A stretch of 38,494 nucleotides of DNA from Sphaerospermopsis aphanizomenoides BCCUSP55 (GTDB lineage Bacteria; Cyanobacteriota; Cyanobacteriia; Cyanobacteriales; Nostocaceae), in NCBI RefSeq assembly GCF_001586785.1, contig NZ_LUFH02000059.1, positions 1 to 38,494 on the forward strand. Reading direction: 5' to 3'. This document shows, piece after piece, positions 29,654 through 38,167 of this stretch. How positions within the stretch are numbered: position 1 is the stretch's first letter; each line of letters begins with the position of its first letter. Below the pieces are notes generated by a model. It was not told the origin of the DNA. It made no database searches and worked only from the letters and a program-made list of their open reading frames with translations. Made by a program: the position numbers and the translations under genes.

Positions 29654-30031
29654 ATGAGCAAATCTTCACCGAACAACTTTATCTTTGTTCTGAGCAGACA
29701 GTTGCTTACTATCGGGTCAAAACAGGATAATCTGGAATTCTGAGAATGCTGGAAACAGCAACTCAAAGAGCGACACATCAGCCCATTTCACGAGCGTCAT
29801 TCCTCATGCATCTTCAGAACTAAAACCAACTGCTTGCGTGTTTGTTGTTCTAGGCAGATAATGGTAGTTTACCCAGATGGGGTCTGGTATAGCCAAACAA
29901 AACCGGAAGTCATTGAGCGGATCATCCCAGAACACTTAATCGGCATAATGGTGGTTGAAGCATAAGCATTTTTAACCCATCCTTTGCCAGAAACTTTCCC
30001 GGTTTCTTGTGAACCTCTAATTGAGGCTTAA
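29654..30031 (+). pseudogene. Decayed (2Fe-2S) ferredoxin-like gene
   Basis: One frame (29822-30031) reads NCLRVCCSRQIMVVYPDGVW, then YSQTKPEVIERIIPEHLIG. This matches the second half of thioredoxin-like (2Fe-2S) ferredoxins: GCLGxC, then VVVYPDGVWY and the EHL region. A TAA at 29963 interrupts it, after which AFLTHPLPE, a plausible C-terminus, continues to TAA at 30029. Upstream, the ATG at 29654 gives MSKSSPNNFIFV, resembling the N-terminus before the first Cys pair, but in a different frame with further stops and no Cys pair. So there is at least one frameshift and two or more stops. The exact 5' limit is uncertain. Confidence 0.6.
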
Positions 30032-30359
30032 CATCCAAAGGATATAGTAGAGCAACAGTGAGCAAATGAAAGTGCGGGTGAGTTTTGAGCTAGGGTCATC
30101 TTCAGCTAAATACTGAACTTGTGAACCAAACAGATTATGATTTAATCAGGTTTTTTAGCCCGCCCCTTTCAAAGCGATATATAATAACGCATTATAAATA
30201 CTATTGCTCTCCGTATCCTTACTGGATTTTTGCCACCTAGCTACTAGTTTATTGAAAGTGTCCGTCACTTTTGAGACTGCTCGGCAGCAAAGGCAAGTTA
30301 AGCGGGAAAAAAACAACATCTCAATAATCCACCATAGAGGATAACTATTCAAGACCTTG
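30032..30359. other. Intergenic region upstream of the response regulator
   Basis: About 330 bases with no recognised gene. An open frame on the minus strand here overlaps the regulator's start and has no protein features. The promoter of the regulator must lie here but is not identifiable by eye. Confidence 0.5.
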
Positions 30360-31037
30360 ATGGATCGAAGCGCGACAAGTGCCACTGCTATGAAAGAGCC
30401 CAGCATGAAAGATCACAAACGACTTCTATTGATTGATGATGACCCTAACCTCATCTTGCTGGTGAAGGATTACTTAGAGTTCCGGGGATACGAAGTCATC
30501 ACGGCTGAAAATGGACGAGAAGCTCTGGAGATTTTAGAACATGATGTTCCAGACATGATCATCTGTGACGTGATGATGCCGGAAATGGACGGATACACTT
30601 TTGTGGAACAAGTACGACAAAATGAACGTACAAGTTGGATTCCCGTTCTCTTCCTCTCCGCTAAGGGACAAAGTGCAGACCGAGTTAAAGGACTAAATAA
30701 AGGTGCTGACGTATATATGGTCAAGCCTTTTGAGCCTGAAGAACTCGTTGCACAAGTAGAATCCTCACTTAAGCAAACTATCCGGTGGAAAGAACACCAA
30801 GCCAAAGGAGGGGAAAATGGTTCTCGTATCCAAGTTCCCTTCGATGTGCAGCTAACGCCAACTGAACTGAAAGTAGTACAGTTCGTAGCTAGGGGTTTAG
30901 CTAACCGGGAAATCGCTGAAGAATTAAATGTTAGTCAGCGTACTGTTGAAAGCCATGTTTCCAATATGTTGGGTAAAACCAATCTTCACAACCGTACTGA
31001 ACTAGCACGGTGGGCGATTGAAAATCAAATGGCTTAA
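30360..31037 (+). CDS. LuxR/NarL-family two-component response regulator
   Basis: 225 residues from the ATG at 30360. Alternative starts are a TTG one codon earlier and an ATG at 30405, the latter with AAGAG about six bases upstream and just before KRLLLIDDDP. The receiver domain has the acidic pair in LLIDDDP, the phospho-acceptor Asp in IICDVMMPEMDG (residue 70), and the KPFEPEEL lysine. The linker is short, and a GerE/LuxR helix-turn-helix occupies about 160-220 (LTPTELKVVQFVARGLANRE, then IAEELNVSQRTVESHVSNML). It is a DNA-binding transcription regulator. The Ycf29/Rre1 group, which controls chaperone genes in Synechocystis, has the same domain order, but I cannot assign this protein to it. 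No cognate kinase is adjacent on the same strand. Confidence 0.92.
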   Translation: MDRSATSATAMKEPSMKDHKRLLLIDDDPNLILLVKDYLEFRGYEVITAENGREALEILEHDVPDMIICDVMMPEMDGYTFVEQVRQNERTSWIPVLFLSAKGQSADRVKGLNKGADVYMVKPFEPEELVAQVESSLKQTIRWKEHQAKGGENGSRIQVPFDVQLTPTELKVVQFVARGLANREIAEELNVSQRTVESHVSNMLGKTNLHNRTELARWAIENQMA

Positions 31038-31064
31038 AAGCTAGACTGATTTGTAAAGTTCTAA

Positions 31065-31123
31065 AGTTTTGAGTTTTGGGTTACAGCGTCCTAACTCAAA
31101 ACTCAAAACTGGATTTTTCTTTT
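31065..31123 (+). terminator. Rho-independent terminator of the response regulator
   Basis: Two 19-base arms (31065-31083 and 31092-31110) pair at 18 of 19 positions with one G-T wobble and an 8-base loop. They are followed by GGATTTTTCTTTT. The stem is AT-rich but long. Confidence 0.8.
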
Positions 31124-31148
31124 GCATTCAGTCTGGAAGTTTGTAATT

Positions 31149-31203
31149 TATGAATTGTGAAGTGAAAATTTGGATTTTTTAAATTTAAACTTCATAATTC
31201 ATA
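31149..31203. repeat. Inverted repeat, 15-base arms
   Basis: Arms 31149-31163 and 31189-31203 (TATGAATTGTGAAGT and the near-complement) match at 14 of 15 positions around a 25-base AT-rich centre. It lies in the 412-base gap between the regulator and the convergent kinase. It could be a dispersed repeat or a minus-strand terminator, but no clean T-run supports the latter. The remainder of the gap to 31449 shows nothing. Confidence 0.6.
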
Positions 31204-31449
31204 GCTTATGATAATGTCATCAAATCCTATCTTCCAACCCAGATATCACCTAAAAATATTAATACATTGACTCACGCAAATTATCCGTCTCAGTAACTGG
31301 CAACAACTGTAAGGTATGTATAGCATTGCACAATAATCCAAAGTTCCTCCTCTAGCACGATTGCTGGTATGTTTAGCTTGAGATAAAAGGGCAAAATACC
31401 ATCTTGAGTCTAAGTTGGAATTTTTTTATACTTGCTTTGTTATTCAATA

Positions 31450-32823
31450 CTAATCAAGCTTGATGGGCAGTTCTATCACAAATTCTGTGCCATAAGCGGG
31501 ATCAGAACAGACATAAATATTACCTTGATGCTTCTCAATAATTTGATAGCTGATGGCTAAACCTAGACCTGTTCCTTTGTTCACTGGTTTAGTGGTAAAA
31601 AATGGATCGAATATTTTACTTTGCAACTCTGGACTAATGCCAGGTCCATTATCACGGATAGTAATTTTGATTTTTTCATTATCTCTTCTTTGCGTTTGAA
31701 TTACTATTTGTTTTTGTTCTTGTTTTTCTTGTTCTAATAAAGCATCAATAGCATTACTAAGAATATTCATGAAAACTTGGTTGAGTTGGGCTGGATAACA
31801 TTCAACTAAAGGTAAGTCTCCATATTCTTTAATTACTTCAATTTCTTGTTTGAGACGATGATTTAAAATTAGTAGCGTACTGTCAATACCTTCGTGCAGG
31901 TTAACAGATTTTTTATCAGCTTGGTCTAGTCTAGAAAAGTTGCGTAAAGATAAAATAATTTCCCGGATGCGATCCGTTCCCATTTTCATTGAAGAAATTA
32001 TTTTAGGTAAATCTTCAATAATAAAATCAAGATTAACGTCTGCAATGTAATTTTGAATAACAGGATTTGTAGAAGGATATTCTTGTTGGTAGATTTTGAT
32101 TAAATCTAATAGAGCCTGAATATAATTTTGCAAATGAATAAAGTTACCGTGAATAAAATTAACAGGATTATTAATTTCGTGAGCTAACCCCGCAACCATT
32201 TTCCCCAAACTAGACATTTTTTCTGTTTGGATCAGTTGAACTTGGGCGGTTTGTAGTTCTTTTAAAGTTTGCTCTAGTTGTTTGGCTTGTAGTTGGGAAG
32301 TGGCGTTTGCTGCTGAGAGTGCTTTGAGGTTGTTATAGGCTTTGGAATGGTAACGGATACGGGCAATTAACTCAACTACATCCGGTAACTTAATCAAATA
32401 GTCATTTGCACCCGCAGCAAAAGCATCTGCCTTAATCTGCGGTTCTTCTTTGCTGGATAGCATGACAATAGGAATGTCATGAGTTGCTGGATGAGAGCGA
32501 AACCAACGTAGTAGCATTAAGCCATCAATATCAGGCATGACCATATCTAAGAGTATCACTGTAGGAGCAATAGATATGGCTTTTTGAATAGCCTGTGCAG
32601 GGTCGTCTATATAGTGAAATGCAATATCTTTCTCACTGGATAGTAACCTGCAAACTGCTTCACCAATAATCAGTTGATCATCAATTAATAGAACTGTAAC
32701 TACATCTGTATTTAAATTGACTCTGGGTGGCCTGTATTGCAGTTTATTTTCCTGAATCAAACTTGGCAATGATGCCTTATTGATGAGCGGTGTGAGTGGG
32801 AGGGCTGTAGTTGTGGATATCAT
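31450..32823 (-). CDS. Hybrid sensor kinase: N-terminal REC domain plus histidine kinase
   Basis: 457 residues; AGGAG lies about ten bases before the ATG. A receiver domain at about 41-160 has DD in LLIDDQ and phospho-acceptor Asp93 in ILLDMVMPDIDG. A coiled coil follows (about 165-200), then HisKA with His215 in MVAGLAHEINNPVNFI. HATPase_c has the N box (NQVFMNILSNAIDAL), DNGPGIS and GTGLGLAIS. No membrane segment is present, so it is cytoplasmic and likely takes its input through the receiver. This REC-HK order is common in cyanobacteria, often in chemosensory clusters. It lies 282 bases downstream of cheB on the same strand, so the two may form one pathway. That gap shows no gene. Confidence 0.92.
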   Translation of the reverse strand: MISTTTALPLTPLINKASLPSLIQENKLQYRPPRVNLNTDVVTVLLIDDQLIIGEAVCRLLSSEKDIAFHYIDDPAQAIQKAISIAPTVILLDMVMPDIDGLMLLRWFRSHPATHDIPIVMLSSKEEPQIKADAFAAGANDYLIKLPDVVELIARIRYHSKAYNNLKALSAANATSQLQAKQLEQTLKELQTAQVQLIQTEKMSSLGKMVAGLAHEINNPVNFIHGNFIHLQNYIQALLDLIKIYQQEYPSTNPVIQNYIADVNLDFIIEDLPKIISSMKMGTDRIREIILSLRNFSRLDQADKKSVNLHEGIDSTLLILNHRLKQEIEVIKEYGDLPLVECYPAQLNQVFMNILSNAIDALLEQEKQEQKQIVIQTQRRDNEKIKITIRDNGPGISPELQSKIFDPFFTTKPVNKGTGLGLAISYQIIEKHQGNIYVCSDPAYGTEFVIELPIKLD

Positions 32824-33105
32824 TTATTAGCTCCTCATTAATATTATTTTTATTAAAAAATCGGATATATATTTTTTACCCTATACTTAGCATAGCCTTT
32901 ACTGATTACAAAAAGTTTTTAGTTTGCAATTCGTAAACAAAATAACACTGTTGACTCTCCTGAGAAAGCCAGTTTTTGTGGAATTTTTTTTAAGTAATTA
33001 TGGGGGTTTATTTAAAAATTCAAATTATAAAAATTTAGTTTTTAAGTAAATTTACGTGATTGATATGGAAATTGAGTTTGATGTTTGAACAAATTCTCTA
33101 TACAT

Positions 33106-34128
33106 CTACCATCTGGTTAAGGATTTTGTACAGGCTTGGGCGATCGCTTCAACTGGTAAAATTTCTGTTGCTGCGCCTAATTCCACTGCGGCTTTGGGCA
33201 TACCATAAACTACACAGGTTTTGCTATCTTGGACAATTGTGTGCCAGCCTTGGTCTTTCAGTAATTTTAAGCCTTGAGCGCCATCCCGACCCATACCCGT
33301 CAGTAATACTCCTATCCCTGTTCCTTGCCAATATTTAGCCACACTGGAAAAGAAGACATCAACTGATGGATGGTAAAAACTATTTAGAGGTTCTTCTTGA
33401 TAGTCTAGGGTTTGGTCAGAACGCATAACCAGATGATAGTTTGTGCCAGCAACTAAAACTTTGCCCGGAGTTGGTAAATAACCAGGCATCGCAAGACTGA
33501 CAGGCAAAGAAATTTGCCCATCTAACCAAGTAGCAAAGCCTTGAGCAAATTGGGCATCAAGATGTTGGACAATAACAATAGAAGCATTTAAATTCTGGGG
33601 AAACTGGGACAGAATAGTAACTAATGCTTGGGGTCCACCTGTAGAAGAACCAATAACTATCAACGGTTGGTTTGGTTGTGAAGAAGTTTTGGGTTGGAGT
33701 GGTGCCTCAAATTGCGATCGCCCACGGGAAGACTTACCGATTAATCTAGCAATAGTGGCAATTTTTTTGAGTAATCTGGTGCTACTCTCTGTCTGTTCAC
33801 CTAAACCAAATGCTGGTGTGTTAACAGCGTCTAAAGCGCCATAACCCATTGCTGCAAACACCTTGGCTGCATAACGATTGACACTGGCTGTCACCATGAG
33901 AATAGCACAGGGAGATTGACTCATGATGCGCTGTGTAGCTTCTACCCCGTCCATATTTGGCATCAGCACATCCATCAAAATTAAATCTGGGGTATCTTCT
34001 GCACACTTGGCTACAGCTTCTACACCATCATAAGCAATCCAAGCTAAATCATATTCTGGTACTTTTGCTAAAATGCGCCGCAGTGCTTCTACAGCGATGA
34101 TTAAATCATTAACAATAGCAATTCTCAT
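33106..34128 (-). CDS. cheB: Chemotaxis methylesterase CheB (WspF-like)
   Basis: 340 residues. The N-terminal receiver begins [20 protein letters not shown], the variant with VND instead of VDD that I associate with WspF-type CheB. Phospho-acceptor Asp53 lies in [11 protein letters not shown]. The C-terminal methylesterase has the full triad: Ser162 in [12 protein letters not shown], His189 in [10 protein letters not shown] and Asp282 in [12 protein letters not shown]. Role: demethylates glutamates of a chemoreceptor to reset its signalling. No cheR, cheA, cheW or receptor gene is in the window, so the pair with the kinase is either the edge of a larger cluster broken up or acts with distant partners. 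Confidence 0.93.
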   Translation of the reverse strand: MRIAIVNDLIIAVEALRRILAKVPEYDLAWIAYDGVEAVAKCAEDTPDLILMDVLMPNMDGVEATQRIMSQSPCAILMVTASVNRYAAKVFAAMGYGALDAVNTPAFGLGEQTESSTRLLKKIATIARLIGKSSRGRSQFEAPLQPKTSSQPNQPLIVIGSSTGGPQALVTILSQFPQNLNASIVIVQHLDAQFAQGFATWLDGQISLPVSLAMPGYLPTPGKVLVAGTNYHLVMRSDQTLDYQEEPLNSFYHPSVDVFFSSVAKYWQGTGIGVLLTGMGRDGAQGLKLLKDQGWHTIVQDSKTCVVYGMPKAAVELGAATEILPVEAIAQACTKSLTRW

Positions 34129-34159
34129 AAAACAGTCGTATTTGATTTGTAAACGAATT

Positions 34160-34276
34160 TATGAAAACATATATCCAATAGCCAGTCTATTTTACAATGG
34201 CTATTTAAAGCAATATCAAATTAAGGTTTTAATTTTTTATTTCTTAAACGAGGAGATTGTTTTATGGAAAGAATAA
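34160..34276 (+). pseudogene. xisH: xisH remnant (C-terminal end only)
   Basis: The frame ending at TAA 34274-34276 reads YENIYPIASLFYNGYLKQYQ, then IKVLIFYFLNEEIVLWKE. This resembles the last about 38 residues of XisH (YQIKxLIF...EEIVxWKE), the partner always found just upstream of xisI. Upstream of it the frame runs into antisense cheB, and no start or earlier XisH sequence is present. So roughly the first two thirds of the gene are missing. The end overlaps the xisI start by 13 bases, the usual coupled arrangement. Confidence 0.6.
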
Positions 34277-34593
34277 ATTACTCGCAAATTATTCAAGATA
34301 TTTTAAGCAATCATTCTATTAATGATATAGCTAATGGTACAGAAATTCAATTGCTTTTTGACACACAACGTCATCATTATCCAGGATTAAATATTGGTTG
34401 GAAATAGCAAATTATAACTTATGGAGTGATAATTCATGTTGATATTAAAGATGATAAAATCTGGATACAAAGAGATGGTACAGAACTTGGTATTGCTAAT
34501 GAATTAATCGCTGCTGGTGTACCTAAAGAAGATATTGTTTTAGGATTTCATGCTCCTTATAAGCGGCAATTTACAGGTTTTGCGGTGGGATAA
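34264..34593 (+). pseudogene. xisI: xisI with an in-frame amber stop
   Basis: The ATG at 34264 follows GAGGAG. The frame gives 47 residues (MERINYSQIIQDILSNHSIN at the start), then TAG at 34405-34407 directly after NIGWK. It then reads on cleanly for 61 more residues with the XisI hallmarks: VIIHVDIKDDKIWIQRDGTE and VPKEDIVLGFHAPYKR, ending QFTGFAVG. Total length without the stop is about 109 residues, normal for the fdxN-element excision-controlling factor family. Many xisHI pairs in cyanobacteria have no adjacent element, so excision control is not implied here. The 3' end overlaps the convergent lipase gene by 23 bases. Confidence 0.88.
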
Positions 34594-35590
34594 TTACTGC
34601 ATTATTATCTTCTTCTCTTTTTTTCTCCTCATCATCATGCAAATTAGAAATATAAGCCGGAAGTTTACCAAAACTAATTCTTTCTACATATTTAATGGCG
34701 CGATGTTCTTCCAATGATGTTTGAATTAATGTGTTTATTAACAACCGAAATTTATTAACACCTGCTTGAGATGGTGATTTTAATTGTGCAGCTAATAAAC
34801 TAGAAATTTGCAGTATCAACTTAATATTAGGAAGGTTAGGTTCATTTTGTTCAAGAACCTGAAAGTTTTTATTAATACAATATTCGTTACCTACATGGGA
34901 ATAGTCAGTCAGTGTTTGTAATAGTTCTGGTTTCCAATTAAGAATTAGTTGTTTTATTCCTGGGATTTTATTTAATAAAACAGCGATAATTTTCGGTAAA
35001 TTAGGAATGAAATCACCGATATTTCTAAATCTATATATGGGAGTATCAAGAATTAATTCTATTGTGCTAACTGGTGGTGCGCCAAATGTATAAGTTTCTA
35101 ATGTATAAGGTGCAATAGGTTTTAATTCGGTTTCACTAATTCGTTTAGTAATTAATGTAGCCGCAGCACCGCCTAAACTATGTCCAGTGACGAAAATATT
35201 TTTGTTGGCGTTTTCTTGTCTTTGGATAAAGTCTTGTAATTGTTGCCAGAAACTTTTAACATAAAGATTAAAACCGGAGTGAATTGCTTCTGAATTTGGG
35301 AATGCTAGTAAGTTAAAGAAGTAATCATCTAATCTTTCTGTACCTCTAATAGCAATGACAATATCATTTTCTGTTGATAGGAGTAAACCACAACAAACTA
35401 ATTCATCGGTATCACTTAAAGGACGTGGTGCTGAGATAAATTCTATGGTTTGATATGCTGGGAAAAATGATGGAGTACCTGTTTTCAGGATATCGCTAAC
35501 TATATCATTTCCTTGTTTATAGGCGACGTAAGCAAGTTGAGAAATACAAGCCATTTCTAGGGTGCGTTGTCTGTCGGTGGATGTTTTCAT
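34571..35590 (-). CDS. Class 3 lipase family protein
   Basis: 339 residues, alpha/beta-hydrolase of the Lipase_3 type. The nucleophile elbow VTGHSLGGAAATL places Ser138. Asp193 in FRNIGDFIPNLP and His232 in DYSHVGNEY complete a plausible triad. IAIRGTERLDDYFFNLLAF is the conserved oxyanion and strand region. There is no signal peptide, so it is probably cytoplasmic or released by another route. Known family activity is on acylglycerols; the substrate is not known here. The C-terminal about 60 residues are charged and poorly conserved (DDEEKKREEDNN). Neighbours give no functional clue. Confidence 0.88.
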   Translation of the reverse strand: MKTSTDRQRTLEMACISQLAYVAYKQGNDIVSDILKTGTPSFFPAYQTIEFISAPRPLSDTDELVCCGLLLSTENDIVIAIRGTERLDDYFFNLLAFPNSEAIHSGFNLYVKSFWQQLQDFIQRQENANKNIFVTGHSLGGAAATLITKRISETELKPIAPYTLETYTFGAPPVSTIELILDTPIYRFRNIGDFIPNLPKIIAVLLNKIPGIKQLILNWKPELLQTLTDYSHVGNEYCINKNFQVLEQNEPNLPNIKLILQISSLLAAQLKSPSQAGVNKFRLLINTLIQTSLEEHRAIKYVERISFGKLPAYISNLHDDEEKKREEDNNAVIIPPQNL

Positions 35591-35729
35591 GTTGGTTAAT
35601 TTTTGGGTGGGTTAATCTAGTTTCCTGTTTTCTGACTGGGAATACTATTATTAAAACAGTATATGATTTTAACATAAAATAATTATAACCATTTTCTATA
35701 AATAGATAAATTCAACTCCGAATAAAAAT

Positions 35730-36797
35730 TTGGTATTACATATTGAAATCCCAAAAACTAAAAGGCTAATCCGAGCTTCCGACAACGATGTTTATCTTAG
35801 AAGAAATGCAGAAAATAAACGTCAATCGGAGGAAGGTATTAGACAAATCTTGTATAATAAAGGTATAGAATCTTTTGAAAATCAAACTGTTGCTGATGTA
35901 GAAATAGACGAATTAACGCAATCAAATGTGATGTTAAATTTTATTAGCAATAATGATATTAACTCAGAACCTTTACATTTTTTAAATAAACAAAAATTGA
36001 TACGTAAAAATTTACCTACAGTATGTGGAATATTATTATTTTCAGAACTTCCACAAGCAATAATTCCTAAAAAATGTGGTATTAAAATCTATAGATATAA
36101 AACTATGGATGATGAATGTATTAGAGAAAGTTTAGCATTTAATCCAATCACAATCGAAGGTGATATATATAGTCAAATCAAGAGTGCTGTTGAAAAAACA
36201 AAAGAGATAGTAGAGTCAATACCGAAATTAAGTGATTGTGGGTTGGAAAAAGTAAGTTATCCTATAGAAACAGTTCATGAAATAGTTACTAATGCAGTCT
36301 TACATAGAGATTATAGTCGGGGTGAAGATATTCATATCAGAATATTTGATAATAGGATAGAAGTTGAAAGTCCTGGGAAATTACCAGGACATATTACTGT
36401 AAAAAACATTCTTGATGAAACAAGTTCCAGAAATAGTAATTTAGTTAGAATAATTAGTAAGTTCCCAGATCCACCTAATAAAGATATTGGCGAAGGACTA
36501 AATACAGCTTTCAGAGCAATGAAAATGTTAGGTTTAAAGCAGCCAACAATTGAAGAAAAGGAGCATAGTGTTATAGTCTATATACGTCATGAACTTTTGG
36601 CATCTTCGGAACAAATTATTTTGGAGTATCTAAATAAGCATGATCAAATAACAGTTTTCACAATTAAGAGGCTATGTCATTTTAAATCTGATAATGATTA
36701 TAGAAAAACCATGAAAGGATTAACTAAAAGAAATTTAATATCTCGCGTAGAAAATACTAAGGGTAAAAACACTGCATATCGCATAGTAAAAGCATAA
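35730..36797 (+). CDS. ATP-binding AlbA_2/HATPase_c-type protein, N-terminally truncated
   Basis: 355 residues from a TTG at 35730; an in-frame TAG at 35703 closes the frame just upstream. It starts with VLHIEIPKTKRLIRASDNDV and YLRRNAENKRQS. These correspond to the end, not the start, of an AlbA_2 (Schlafen-type) domain in complete relatives. The HATPase_c_4 part is complete, with ETVHEIVTNAVLHRDYSRGE, then IEVESPGKLPG, then GEGLNTAFRAMKMLGL. A C-terminal winged-helix-like segment (about 300-355) follows. About 100 or more N-terminal residues appear missing, and only 140 bases separate it from the lipase start. It may be a 5'-deleted gene, expressed or not. Relatives are annotated as putative regulators or helicase-like; the role is unknown. 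Confidence 0.75.
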   Translation: MVLHIEIPKTKRLIRASDNDVYLRRNAENKRQSEEGIRQILYNKGIESFENQTVADVEIDELTQSNVMLNFISNNDINSEPLHFLNKQKLIRKNLPTVCGILLFSELPQAIIPKKCGIKIYRYKTMDDECIRESLAFNPITIEGDIYSQIKSAVEKTKEIVESIPKLSDCGLEKVSYPIETVHEIVTNAVLHRDYSRGEDIHIRIFDNRIEVESPGKLPGHITVKNILDETSSRNSNLVRIISKFPDPPNKDIGEGLNTAFRAMKMLGLKQPTIEEKEHSVIVYIRHELLASSEQIILEYLNKHDQITVFTIKRLCHFKSDNDYRKTMKGLTKRNLISRVENTKGKNTAYRIVKA

Positions 36798-36837
36798 TAA
36801 TCCTGGTAATTTAGAGGTCAAAAATGGCTTTATTGAC

Positions 36838-37698
36838 TTGAAACAAGCCTTAAAAGACCAAGGAGCAGAAATTAGACAATTAATTGAACAGGTAGCCCAA
36901 GATATCAAATTTGAACAACATCGCACAGTTTTAATTAGAGCCTATGGTTTATTTGTGCAAGCAATTAACCGTTTACGTTCTGCTATGCAATTACAAGATA
37001 TTAGCCGCAGAAATGCAGAAATTGACGCTGTTAAAGGAATGCTATTTGAAGCTTTAGCAGATTATACAAATCCGTATTTATTAGAAGATACTTGTGCGCC
37101 TGGACAACTGCGCCGGTTAGAATGTTCTTGGGCTATTGAACAAGCAATTATTACAACTTATCAAGTCCAAAATGAAGTTTCCGCAGTGAGTGATCGCTTG
37201 CACCAACTCCAAACTAAAATATGTGAAGATGCCCATACTGTAATTAATCAATGTGAATCACACGACGAACTTGATTTTCTCTTTCCTGAACTTACCCGCA
37301 TTCATAATCATGATTTAGTAATCATCGAATCATGGCAAAATCATGTAGATTGGATTAAATCTCTACCTCCAGCAGAATTAAAACTTTTAAATAGTGCTGA
37401 TTTGAATAATTCAGAAATTACCCAAACTATAACTAATTCAGAAATACCACCAGAACAAATCAGCTATGAAAATATAGCCGAAAAGTCTCACTTTTATTCA
37501 TTACGTGATCAATTATTATTTATGTTTGCACCAGAATTACGTCGGGAGTATGAAAATTATGTGAGTCAACAAGCTGCGAATTCTGGATATAGAACATTAG
37601 TTACATCTAATTTACAACAAGCATCAGATTTAACAGTTGCAAATCTTTTTCACTACTTTAAGATTAGAGATGAAGACAACCATGAGCAAACAATATAG
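36838..37698 (+). CDS. Uncharacterised cyanobacterial coiled-coil protein, probably N-terminally truncated
   Basis: 286 residues if begun at the TTG 36838. The reading frame is open back to 36790 with no ATG, and upstream codons (NPGNLEVKNGFID) fit the same heptad-like pattern. An ATG at 36824 with GAGGT about eight bases before it is in another frame and stops after five codons (MALLT). So either a non-ATG start or a lost 5' end is indicated. Helical, charged sequence: DQGAEIRQLIEQVAQDIKFE, then RTVLIRAYGLFVQAINRLRS; a middle helical region has LYQLQTK-like repeats, and the tail is acidic. No enzyme motif is seen. The end overlaps the PIN-domain gene by 17 bases, so it is co-transcribed with it. 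I recognise it only as a conserved cyanobacterial hypothetical protein. Confidence 0.7.
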   Translation: MKQALKDQGAEIRQLIEQVAQDIKFEQHRTVLIRAYGLFVQAINRLRSAMQLQDISRRNAEIDAVKGMLFEALADYTNPYLLEDTCAPGQLRRLECSWAIEQAIITTYQVQNEVSAVSDRLHQLQTKICEDAHTVINQCESHDELDFLFPELTRIHNHDLVIIESWQNHVDWIKSLPPAELKLLNSADLNNSEITQTITNSEIPPEQISYENIAEKSHFYSLRDQLLFMFAPELRREYENYVSQQAANSGYRTLVTSNLQQASDLTVANLFHYFKIRDEDNHEQTI

Positions 37699-38167
37699 AA
37701 TATATTTAGATGCTTGTTGTTTAAATCGTCCCTTTGATGATCAAACACAATCCCGCATTTACCTAGAAGCACAAGCAATCATCACAATTATAAATCAATG
37801 TCAATCAGGAACGTGGAAACTAATTAATAGTAGTGCTTTAATTTCCGAATTAAACCAAACACCTGACATAGATAGACTACAAAACGTGAAAAAATTACTC
37901 TCCATTGCTAAAATCAAAGTTATTAATAGCTCTTTTATTGAAAACAGATCCGCCGAACTCCAAAAATTAGGATTTTCTAGTTATGATGCTACTCATATTG
38001 CCAGTGCAGAAAGAAGTCAGGCTGATGTATTTCTAACCACAGATGATAGACTTTTAAAAAAAGCACAAACAAATTCTCCATTAATTAACGTCAAAATTAA
38101 CAACCCTGTGCAATGGTTAACAGAAGTAATACAAACAGAGGAAAGTAATGATGAAAACCCAAAATGA
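37682..38167 (+). CDS. PIN-domain protein (VapC-like)
   Basis: 161 residues from the ATG at 37682. An in-frame ATG at 37637 lies well inside the upstream gene and precedes the fold start, so it is rejected. The PIN acidic residues are present: Asp10 in RIYLDACCLNRPFDD, Glu56 in SALISELNQ, Asp102 in YDATHIASAE and Asp121/122 in FLTTDDRLL. PIN domains are metal-dependent RNases, often toxins. It overlaps the upstream gene by 17 bases and the downstream 75-residue gene by 20, a tight three-gene unit typical of toxin-antitoxin organisation. Catalytic competence looks intact; the target is unknown. Confidence 0.88.
   Translation: MSKQYRIYLDACCLNRPFDDQTQSRIYLEAQAIITIINQCQSGTWKLINSSALISELNQTPDIDRLQNVKKLLSIAKIKVINSSFIENRSAELQKLGFSSYDATHIASAERSQADVFLTTDDRLLKKAQTNSPLINVKINNPVQWLTEVIQTEESNDENPK

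Noticed and set aside
30155-30406. 83-codon minus-strand frame upstream of the response regulator
   Set aside because: Overlaps the regulator start and shows no family features.
33060-33338. 92-codon plus-strand frame
   Set aside because: Mostly antisense to the C-terminal part of cheB, which has an intact catalytic Asp motif there.
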